Shown here: positions 27,720 to 34,854 of the stretch, in pieces
Layout of the letters: each line of letters opens with the position of its first letter
Position numbering within the stretch: the stretch's first letter is position 1
Made by a program: the position numbers and the translations under genes
Notes under the pieces: generated by a model
What the model was told of the DNA's origin: nothing
The model's database searches: none
Seen by the model: the letters and a program-made list of their open reading frames with translations, nothing else
Source of the DNA: Clostridiales bacterium
GTDB taxonomy: Bacteria > Bacillota > Clostridia > Christensenellales > Borkfalkiaceae
DNA: 62,830 bases
Assembly (NCBI GenBank): GCA_015055505.1
Contig: SVIB01000008.1
Location: forward strand, 1-62,830
Direction of reading: 5' to 3'

Positions 27720-29207
27720 TTAAAAATAATCGTCAGCCGTGTTATCTTCTTCCATTGGCGGTTCTTCAGGCGGAACGTAATCGTCGTCATAATTTTCTTC
27801 CGCCTCTGCTTTTGCCATCATACGCTCTTTCTTAGTCGGCGGTATTTCAATATCGTTTATATAGTTAGACGGCATATTGATGAACTTAGATTTTTCACCT
27901 CTAAACAGAAGTTCAAATTCATTACACTCGCCCGCTCTATTTTTAGCAAGGATAATTTCAGCAACGTTCTTTTTGACTTTGCCTTGTTCAATTTCTTTTT
28001 CTTCCGCAGCCTTGTCGGGTCTATGTATGAACATAACGATATCGGCGTCTTGCTCAATCGCACCCGATTCTCTAAGGTCGGAAAGCACGGGTTTTTGCCC
28101 CTTTCTACTCGTTACCTGACGGGAAAGTTGTGAAAGAGCAAGAACAGGAACTGAAAGTTCCTTCGCTATCATTTTAAGTCCTCTTGAAATTTCCGTAACT
28201 TCCTGTTGACGGCTATCGCTCGATTTAACCGAATTCATAAGTTGAATATGGTCGACTACGACAAGGTCAAGTCTGCCCATTTTACTTTTAAGTCTTCTGC
28301 ATTTAGACAAAATTTCAGGACAAGTCGTCATTGAGGTATCGTCTACGAAAATATTAGAATCGTTTAAAATCTTTTGGGCTTGCCAAAGTTTTTGCCAATC
28401 TTCGTCTTGAAGTTTGCCCTTTAATGCGTCTTGGTTGGAAACGTTAGAAACCGAACAAAGCATTCTTTGAGCCAATTCTTCCTTGGTCATTTCGAGTGCA
28501 AAAACTGCGCAAACCGCCTTTTCTCTTATGGCTACGTTTTCTACGATATTCATAGCAAAGGTAGTTTTACCGATAGAGGGACGGGCTGCCAAAATTATAA
28601 GGTTACCCTCGTGAAGTCCGTTAGTAAGATTATCAAGTCCCGTAAATCCCGTTTTAAGACCTTGTAAGAAGTTTTTATCTTTTTGAATGTTTTGAAATTT
28701 ATCTAAAATTCCGCTAAATTTTGCATTTATGTTTGTGAGAGTGGAATTTTCAAGTTCTTCCGAAATATCGTAAATTGCTTTTTCAGCAAAGGATACCGAT
28801 TTTACGTAATCCGACGAATTACGCGCGTCTTTTGATATCTCGTCAGCACTTCTTATAAGTTTTCTAAGCGTACTGTCTCTCTTTACAATATCGAGATAGT
28901 ACTCGTAATTTGCCGCAGAGGGAGTAATTCTCGCAAGTACGGTTAAATAGTCGATTCCACCCGCCTTTTCAAGTGTTGCCGACTTTTCCATAGCGTCCGA
29001 TAAAGTTACGAGGTCTATCGGGCTATTTTTATTTATTATTGAAAACATTGAATCAAATATAAGTTTATGTGATTCAAGGTAAAAGTCGCACTCCTTTAAT
29101 TTGGACATTATCTCGTACTGTAACTCCATATCAATTATGATAGAGCCCAGTACGGACTGTTCAGCCTCTAAATTATACGGCATTGCGTTTGTTTTTATCT
29201 GTTGCAT
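27720..29207 (-). CDS. dnaB: Replicative DNA helicase
   Basis: DnaB is the hexameric 5'-to-3' helicase of the replication fork. The 495-residue protein has the N-terminal primase-interacting domain (PYNLEAEQSVLGSIIID) and a RecA-like motor with Walker A ARPSIGKTTFAMNI, Walker B LDLVVVDHIQLM and the arginine-finger region REVTEISRGLKMIAKEL-type (QQEVTEISRGLKMIAKEL), LALSQLSRQV and SDLRESGAIEQDADIVMFIH. A strongly acidic tail (EEPPMEEDNTADDYF) ends the protein. Its loader is probably the DnaC/DnaI-like protein at 40260-41195. A 21-base inverted repeat lies between pepF and the dnaB start. Confidence 0.97.
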   Translation of the reverse strand: MQQIKTNAMPYNLEAEQSVLGSIIIDMELQYEIMSKLKECDFYLESHKLIFDSMFSIINKNSPIDLVTLSDAMEKSATLEKAGGIDYLTVLARITPSAANYEYYLDIVKRDSTLRKLIRSADEISKDARNSSDYVKSVSFAEKAIYDISEELENSTLTNINAKFSGILDKFQNIQKDKNFLQGLKTGFTGLDNLTNGLHEGNLIILAARPSIGKTTFAMNIVENVAIREKAVCAVFALEMTKEELAQRMLCSVSNVSNQDALKGKLQDEDWQKLWQAQKILNDSNIFVDDTSMTTCPEILSKCRRLKSKMGRLDLVVVDHIQLMNSVKSSDSRQQEVTEISRGLKMIAKELSVPVLALSQLSRQVTSRKGQKPVLSDLRESGAIEQDADIVMFIHRPDKAAEEKEIEQGKVKKNVAEIILAKNRAGECNEFELLFRGEKSKFINMPSNYINDIEIPPTKKERMMAKAEAEENYDDDYVPPEEPPMEEDNTADDYF

Positions 29208-29231
29208 AATACACCTTGGTTATTTACATTT

Positions 29232-29252
29232 TTACGGCAATATTTACCGTAA
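29232..29252. repeat. Inverted repeat in the pepF-dnaB gap
   Basis: TTACGG and CCGTAA flank nine AT-rich bases, between the pepF stop codon and the dnaB start. It could be a weak hairpin in the transcript (a processing or attenuation signal) or a protein site. There is no T tract on the minus strand to make it a convincing terminator. Confidence 0.3.
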
Positions 29253-29256
29253 TACA

Positions 29257-31032
29257 TTAAAGATTTTCAAACTCCGTCAAAGCGTCTTCAAACGACTTCA
29301 TAGCCGACTTAAACGCGTCTTTCTTTGTTAACTCTACGCCTGCAAGTTTTAAAAGTTCGACGGGGCTGTCGCTTCCGCCCGAAGATAAGAACTTAAAGTA
29401 ATCTTCAACGGCTTTTTCGCCCTCGTTATAAATTCTTTCGGCAATAGATATTGCGCTTATGATACCCGTTGCGTATTTGTAAACGTAAAATCCTCTGTAA
29501 AAATGAGGTATTCTTGCCCATTCGTAAGCAATTTCGCTATCCGATACGATATCGTTACCGTAATATTTTTTGTTAAGGCTTAAATACTGTTCGTTAAGCC
29601 AATCTTTAGTTAAAGGTTGACCTTTTTCAGCAGCGTCGTGAGCAATAAATTCAAATTCGGCAAACATAGTTTGACGGAAAGCGGTCGTTCTTATCATATC
29701 CATATAATAAGAAAGCAAATACTTTTTAAGTTTTTTATCTTCCGTCTTTTTAAGCAAATGCTTTAATAAAAGAACTTCGTTTACCGTACTTGCAACTTCG
29801 GCTACGAAAATCTTGTAATCGGCTTTTGCTTTTGCTTGCGCCCTGTCAGATTTATACGAGTGCATTGAGTGTCCAAGTTCGTGAGCGATTGTAAATACGT
29901 CGTGGCTTGTAGGCTGATAGTTTAAAAGCACGAAAGGATGTTCTAATGCGTAAACGCATACGCTATACGCACCGCTTCTCTTTCCTTCGGTTTCTTCTAC
30001 GTCAATCCATCTTTCGTCGTGAGCGCGCTGTAAAAGATTTGCATAATCTTCGCCAAGAGGCGCTAATCCCTCTTTTACAAGTTTAAATGCGTCCTCATAA
30101 TCGAGTTTTATATCCGCATTTTCAACGAGCGGAGTATAAATATCGTACATATGAAGTTCGTCAACGCCTAAAACGTCTTTTCTATCCTTAACGTACCTAT
30201 GAACGAGAGGAAGAGCGTCGTTTATGCTTTCTAAAAGATTTTCGTAAACCGCTGGGTTTACGTCTTCGGCTGAAAGGGCTTGCGAAAGACAACTGTCGTA
30301 TTTTCTTGCTCTTGATAAGAATACGTCTTTATTTACGTTACCGATATAAGTTGCGGCAATCGTATTGATGTGTGCTATATACGAACTGTAATACGCCTTA
30401 AAAGCCTTTTCGCGAAGTTCTCTGTCGTCAGACTGCAAAGCCAAACTGTACGCGCCGTGAGAAAGTTTTATTTTTTCGCCCTTGACTTCTATTTCGGGGA
30501 AAGTCATATCAGCGTTATCAATCATTGTAAATATATCGTGGAAACCGCCGAAAACTTGTCCGCCGAGAGCAAGAAGATTCTCGCTCTCTCTCGATAAAAC
30601 GTGCGGTTTTTTATCTAAAATACATTTAATTGAATAGTCGTAATCTTTAAAATCGGGGTTAGCGATAACTCCTTTTAAATACTCCTCGCTCAAAGACGTA
30701 AGTTCAGGAGTTATAAACGAAACCGCTTGCGCGTACTTGACGTACACAGTTTCAACCATTGCGTTTAATGCGTTAGCGACTGAATCTCTCGTATCGAGGT
30801 CCTTTTTCATAAATGCGTAAACGCTAACCTTTTCAAGGTCGTAATCAATTTCGTCCATATATTTAAGGCAGTCAAGCAACGCCTTTTCGTCCCCTAATTT
30901 GCCTTCGTATTTAGAAAAATCTATTTTTTGTTCTACGGTTTTTAAAAGCGACTTAAATTCTTCGTCGTTTTTAAATATACCGGTTAAATCCCATTTTAAA
31001 TTTTCACTTACTTCACTTCTTAATTTAGCCAT
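29257..31032 (-). CDS. pepF: Oligoendopeptidase F (M3 family)
   Basis: PepF is a cytoplasmic zinc metallopeptidase that cuts short oligopeptides. The 591-residue protein carries the M3 zinc site FTIAHELGHSMHSY with the second-helix glutamate in FVAEVASTVNEVLL, and the C-terminal substrate-pocket pattern IPHFYRGFYVYKYATGI, all typical. The N-terminal start MAKLRSEVSENLKWDLTGIF is the usual PepF opening. No signal peptide is present. It starts three bases after the stop of a small membrane-protein gene. Confidence 0.96.
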   Translation of the reverse strand: MAKLRSEVSENLKWDLTGIFKNDEEFKSLLKTVEQKIDFSKYEGKLGDEKALLDCLKYMDEIDYDLEKVSVYAFMKKDLDTRDSVANALNAMVETVYVKYAQAVSFITPELTSLSEEYLKGVIANPDFKDYDYSIKCILDKKPHVLSRESENLLALGGQVFGGFHDIFTMIDNADMTFPEIEVKGEKIKLSHGAYSLALQSDDRELREKAFKAYYSSYIAHINTIAATYIGNVNKDVFLSRARKYDSCLSQALSAEDVNPAVYENLLESINDALPLVHRYVKDRKDVLGVDELHMYDIYTPLVENADIKLDYEDAFKLVKEGLAPLGEDYANLLQRAHDERWIDVEETEGKRSGAYSVCVYALEHPFVLLNYQPTSHDVFTIAHELGHSMHSYKSDRAQAKAKADYKIFVAEVASTVNEVLLLKHLLKKTEDKKLKKYLLSYYMDMIRTTAFRQTMFAEFEFIAHDAAEKGQPLTKDWLNEQYLSLNKKYYGNDIVSDSEIAYEWARIPHFYRGFYVYKYATGIISAISIAERIYNEGEKAVEDYFKFLSSGGSDSPVELLKLAGVELTKKDAFKSAMKSFEDALTEFENL

Positions 31033-31035
31033 TTT

Positions 31036-31602
31036 TTACTCCTTGACTTCTAATTCTTCAAATACGTCGTCATCACTTTTAAGTCCGTACGATAAAAGGA
31101 CGTTTGAGTGTGTTACGTAAGTTATAATATCTCCGTTTTTAAGCGCAGGCATTGGTTTTTCTTTATCGACGAGAACGTTTCTTCTCATAAACTCTTGAGT
31201 TTTATTCGACCATTCCAATACTACCATAGTATGAAAATCCACGTTCCCAATTTCGGTTATACTTTCGTCGTTTTGTATAAACGTACTTACGTTCTTAATT
31301 TTTTGCCCTGTCTTTATATCGTCTAAAAGTTTAAAATATGCCCTAACTCTTTTATACGGAATAGACAAATAGATAAATGAAAAAATTATGCAAATACCCG
31401 TAATAACACTGTTTAAAACGAGATATAAATTAGCCTTTCTTTCAATTTCGGGAGTTGACGCGTACGGTAAACGCAAATATAATACGAATACTATCGCCGC
31501 CGCCACAACGAAAACCGAAAGAATGGCAAAATAAATATACAGTAATTTCTTTTTTAGTTTTAATGCGTCCGTATAGTCGCTTTCTTTATAAATGTGAATC
31601 AT
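31036..31602 (-). CDS. Two-span membrane protein of unknown function
   Basis: I do not recognise a family. The 188-residue protein has a short N-terminal cytoplasmic segment, two hydrophobic spans (about residues 20-45 and 60-83) separated by a short loop, and a soluble C-terminal half of about 100 residues rich in beta-strand-like stretches (NVDFHTMVVLEWSNKTQEFM, then ALKNGDIITYVTHSNVLL). The C-terminal domain could be a small beta-barrel of the kind found in NfeD-like or OB-type membrane proteins, but I cannot assign it. It is tightly packed between degV (2 bases) and pepF (3 bases), so it is surely translated. Its role is unknown. Confidence 0.75.
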   Translation of the reverse strand: MIHIYKESDYTDALKLKKKLLYIYFAILSVFVVAAAIVFVLYLRLPYASTPEIERKANLYLVLNSVITGICIIFSFIYLSIPYKRVRAYFKLLDDIKTGQKIKNVSTFIQNDESITEIGNVDFHTMVVLEWSNKTQEFMRRNVLVDKEKPMPALKNGDIITYVTHSNVLLSYGLKSDDDVFEELEVKE

Positions 31603-31604
31603 AC

Positions 31605-32450
31605 TTATTTAAGATAAAAAATTATACCAATCGTGTTATATCCGCAGTGACTCGTTACGGTACTGCCTGCAAAAGATTCAATTACTTCGTTAAACTTAAA
31701 ATATTCCGCTACTTTTTCTTTTACTACGTTTACGATAGCCTCGTCAGTTGGGCTATGCGTAATAAAACATCTTGCCTCGTCGTAATTTTTATAAGTATCT
31801 GCAATATCTTTTACGTATTGAGCGCAACTTCTTGCCAAACTGCCCATATACTTTTTGTCTACTCCAAGCGCGCCGTCTTTCATAGCAATAGACGGGTGAA
31901 TTTTTAAAACTTTAGACGCAACGTTTGCAACCGAAGAACATCTACCGCCTTTATGAAGGAAGTCAAGTTTATCTACTACGAAAGAAATTTGTACGTTTTT
32001 TCTTTCCTCGTTTATAATTTCAACTACTTCTTTAGCCGTTTTTCCCTCTTTTATCAAGTCAACTGCTTTTAAAATTTGTATACCTTGTCCAGACGATAAA
32101 GATAAACTGTCAATAACGTATACGTTATCCATTTCCTTTGCCGCCATATTAGCGTTATTGTTACAAGACGAAGATTTTGACGAAATATTAAAGTGAATTA
32201 CAGTATACCCCTCTTTTGTGTACTGCGAGAAAAACTCTTTATAAGTGTCAATCGGTGTTGCCGCCGTTTTAGGAAGCACACCCGTTTCGTTAACGTATGC
32301 AAGCACTTTTTCTGCGTCTACGTCAACGGTGTCGTGATATTCGTCCATACCAAGTAAAATCGCTATAGGGCATATACCTATGCCGTTTGCTTCAATAATC
32401 TCTTTGGTAAGATCACAGGTACTGTCTGATGTGATTTTGATTTTTTCCAT
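31605..32450 (-). CDS. DegV family fatty-acid-binding protein
   Basis: DegV-fold proteins bind single fatty acids; in Firmicutes some (FakB) present them to the FakA kinase. The 281-residue protein has the family start KITSDSTCDLTKEII, the PKTAATPIDTYKEFF segment, ISSKSSSCNNNANMAA in the lipid-binding region and SLSLSSGQGIQ. The downstream GGRCSSVANVASKVLKIHP motif is characteristic. No fakA-like (DAK2) gene is in the window, so whether it works as FakB is open. It follows lepB by 29 bases. Confidence 0.93.
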   Translation of the reverse strand: MEKIKITSDSTCDLTKEIIEANGIGICPIAILLGMDEYHDTVDVDAEKVLAYVNETGVLPKTAATPIDTYKEFFSQYTKEGYTVIHFNISSKSSSCNNNANMAAKEMDNVYVIDSLSLSSGQGIQILKAVDLIKEGKTAKEVVEIINEERKNVQISFVVDKLDFLHKGGRCSSVANVASKVLKIHPSIAMKDGALGVDKKYMGSLARSCAQYVKDIADTYKNYDEARCFITHSPTDEAIVNVVKEKVAEYFKFNEVIESFAGSTVTSHCGYNTIGIIFYLK

Positions 32451-32479
32451 TTTAACTCCTCATAAGATGTTATTTTTCG

Positions 32480-33145
32480 TTAATTATTTTCACCGAATCT
32501 TTCACGGATTTTTTTGTTTACCTGTTCGATATAGTCCAAATACGGTCCGTATTTTTCCTTTTTGTCGATTGCCCAACGCGGAACTATTCCTAATATATTT
32601 TCAGTTTTTACGACACCTATTTCTCTACTGTCGCGACTTCCCCATCTGTTATCCCCTAAGACGAACATCTCGCCTTCTTTGATTTCAGTTTCGGGAATAT
32701 CAACAATTCGCACGACACCCTCAATTTTTTTTAATAAATAAGTTCCTTCGACTTTTTCCGGCTCAAAATAGGCGTAAGGTTCATTAATTTCTTTCCACTC
32801 TCCGTCTTTGCCTATTTTTATTTGCACCTTACCTTTCACCGTTCTTACGCTATCGCCCGGTAAGGCTATTATCCGTTTTATATAATTTACTGTTTCGCTT
32901 ATTTTAAAAACTACTACGTCTCCCCTCTTGGGTTGTTTGATTTTATCCATAAACAGCCAATCTTCGTGTTCTAAGGTGTTGTTCATTGAAGTTCCGTCAA
33001 CTTTAACGGGCGAAAGCCACACCGACTGTACGAATATATTTACAATCAATAAAACCATAACGACGATAAGCAAAACGTCAATAAAAGAGAGTTTTTCTTT
33101 TGGTTCGCATCCCAATAGCATCTCTCTATTTAAGCGGTTAACCAT
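32480..33145 (-). CDS. lepB: Signal peptidase I
   Basis: LepB is a membrane-bound serine/lysine-dyad protease that removes signal peptides from exported proteins. The 221-residue protein has one N-terminal membrane anchor (about residues 20-43), the nucleophile S53 in VDGTSMNNTL, the general-base lysine K90 in NYIKRIIALPGD and the downstream box VLGDNRWGSRDSREIG. The size and single anchor are typical of Gram-positive type I enzymes. It is 29 bases downstream of the hydrolase-like gene and 29 upstream of degV. Confidence 0.96.
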   Translation of the reverse strand: MVNRLNREMLLGCEPKEKLSFIDVLLIVVMVLLIVNIFVQSVWLSPVKVDGTSMNNTLEHEDWLFMDKIKQPKRGDVVVFKISETVNYIKRIIALPGDSVRTVKGKVQIKIGKDGEWKEINEPYAYFEPEKVEGTYLLKKIEGVVRIVDIPETEIKEGEMFVLGDNRWGSRDSREIGVVKTENILGIVPRWAIDKKEKYGPYLDYIEQVNKKIRERFGENN

Positions 33146-33174
33146 TTAGGTCGCCTCCAATTTTCACTGTATCG

Positions 33175-34851
33175 TTAAATAAGTAATATGTTATTTACGG
33201 CGTATTTTCCGTCGCCCTCAATTCTCAAAGCGTAAATATCGTCGTATTTTCTAATGCTCATACCTTCCGCAGATTTAAACTCGCCGATTTTAACGACGAT
33301 ATTTTGCCATATACTTCCCGCTTTTATCTCTGTGGTATAAACGAATTCCTGCGTTCCGCTTGCCGTCTTTTGCATGAAAATAAGTCTCAGCACACAAAAC
33401 TCGTTCGTATACAAATCGAATTTAAGTATCGACCTTTCGTCAATTCTCCAACTCGGCTCGCCAAAACGGTAACTGATAAGTCCGCAATGAGAATACGCGC
33501 CCGATATACCGTCCGCGCCTTTTACAAGTTTTATAAATTCGTCGCGGTTTACGAATATCGACTTAATTTCGGTAGCGTTCTTATCGTAGAAGGTTATACC
33601 GTCTAACCCGTCCCTGCTCGTATAAACCAATCCCGACTTTTTCGCAGTTGACGGTTGAATATTTTTATATAAAAATCTTGAAGATACGGTAACACCGCTT
33701 TTGTATTTTACGACCGCAAAAGCAAAAATTTTGCTCGTATTACCGCTTACTACGTATTCAAAATTAAGTTCGCCGTCCGTTTCTTTTTGTTCGCACGGCA
33801 TCCAGTTTCTAAGCGAAGGGTCTTCTACGCCCTCGTTTACGTATACTTTACACTCCGCAACCTTGTCTTGCCCGTCGCATTTGACTGTAATATCAAAAAA
33901 CGTACCGTCTTGCTTGACTTCAAGTTCAGGGGCTTTGGGGAATGTCACGTCACTGCCCGATAAATACTTCTTTAAGAAAAGTTCGACGTCTTTTTCGCAA
34001 AAACCGTCTAAATACTCTTTAAATCCCGGAGAATAGTTAAAACTGCAGTCTATCTTTTCGGGAATTCTAAGCAAAGTATCAAAACTTCTGTCAAAATCAA
34101 ACTTATCGTTATTGGTTGCCGACAAAAAAAGAATTGGGCAAGTTACCGACTGCGCGTATGCGTGCGCCTCAACCGCAGCAATAAAACGCCTTCTCTCTTC
34201 GTTCATAGGTATTTCTTGCGATTGGTCGCCGTAACGGGGTACGGAAGTATATGCCTTCCATCCCGCGCCGAAAAGCATTACCGAACAAGCAATTCTATCG
34301 TCCGTCGCGGCAATTTGCCAAGCGATATTCGCCCCGTCTTTAACTCCTATAACACCGATTTTATCTACGTTTGGTTGATTTTTTAAAAAACTTATTGCAA
34401 ATCTTTCAACGCATACCCATTCGTACCAACTCGTCTTTTTAGCCGTTTCCTCAACGTAATCCATATAGTTTCCGCGCTTTTCGTAATTTGCGTAATACAC
34501 CGACTTTGGATACGAGGTGTAATTTTCAACGCCTGCTCTCTCTCCGTAGATATCGACGGCTAAAACGGCATAGCCAAGTTTTACGTACTCTCTAATAACC
34601 TCGAAATTTATCGTGTCGGTTACGTCGGGAATATAAAGTACGGCGCTGTATTTCTTTTTTTCGTCGGGAGTGGCGTATACGCCGAATATACGTACGCTCT
34701 CCCCGTCGACGTCCCTACCTGAAAAATAATACTCCCCGTAGGTTATTTTATCGTAACGCACCTCGTTAATTTTGCTTATTTTTAGAGGCTTGTCCGCCGT
34801 GAAATTTTCCCACAATGTCTTTGGGGTTAAAAAGGTTGATGTTATCGCCAT
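33175..34851 (-). CDS. Alpha/beta-hydrolase-fold protein lacking the catalytic serine and histidine
   Basis: Residues about 25-300 follow the acetyl-xylan-esterase/dienelactone-hydrolase pattern: SAVLYIPDVTDTINFEVIREY, LGYAVLAVDIYGERAG, VDKIGVIGVKDGANIAW, CPILFLSATNNDKFDF and the C-terminal cap helix FCEKDVELFLKKYL. At the nucleophile elbow the usual G-x-S-x-G reads G-V-K171-D-G, so the serine is replaced by lysine. The histidine expected before the final helix is also absent (PGFKEYL at 275-281). The last 250 residues look like two beta-sandwich domains, possibly binding modules. There is no signal peptide. It probably binds a ligand or acts as a scaffold rather than as an esterase, but function is not known. 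It lies three bases after sbcC. Confidence 0.78.
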   Translation of the reverse strand: MAITSTFLTPKTLWENFTADKPLKISKINEVRYDKITYGEYYFSGRDVDGESVRIFGVYATPDEKKKYSAVLYIPDVTDTINFEVIREYVKLGYAVLAVDIYGERAGVENYTSYPKSVYYANYEKRGNYMDYVEETAKKTSWYEWVCVERFAISFLKNQPNVDKIGVIGVKDGANIAWQIAATDDRIACSVMLFGAGWKAYTSVPRYGDQSQEIPMNEERRRFIAAVEAHAYAQSVTCPILFLSATNNDKFDFDRSFDTLLRIPEKIDCSFNYSPGFKEYLDGFCEKDVELFLKKYLSGSDVTFPKAPELEVKQDGTFFDITVKCDGQDKVAECKVYVNEGVEDPSLRNWMPCEQKETDGELNFEYVVSGNTSKIFAFAVVKYKSGVTVSSRFLYKNIQPSTAKKSGLVYTSRDGLDGITFYDKNATEIKSIFVNRDEFIKLVKGADGISGAYSHCGLISYRFGEPSWRIDERSILKFDLYTNEFCVLRLIFMQKTASGTQEFVYTTEIKAGSIWQNIVVKIGEFKSAEGMSIRKYDDIYALRIEGDGKYAVNNILLI

Positions 34852-34854
34852 TTA

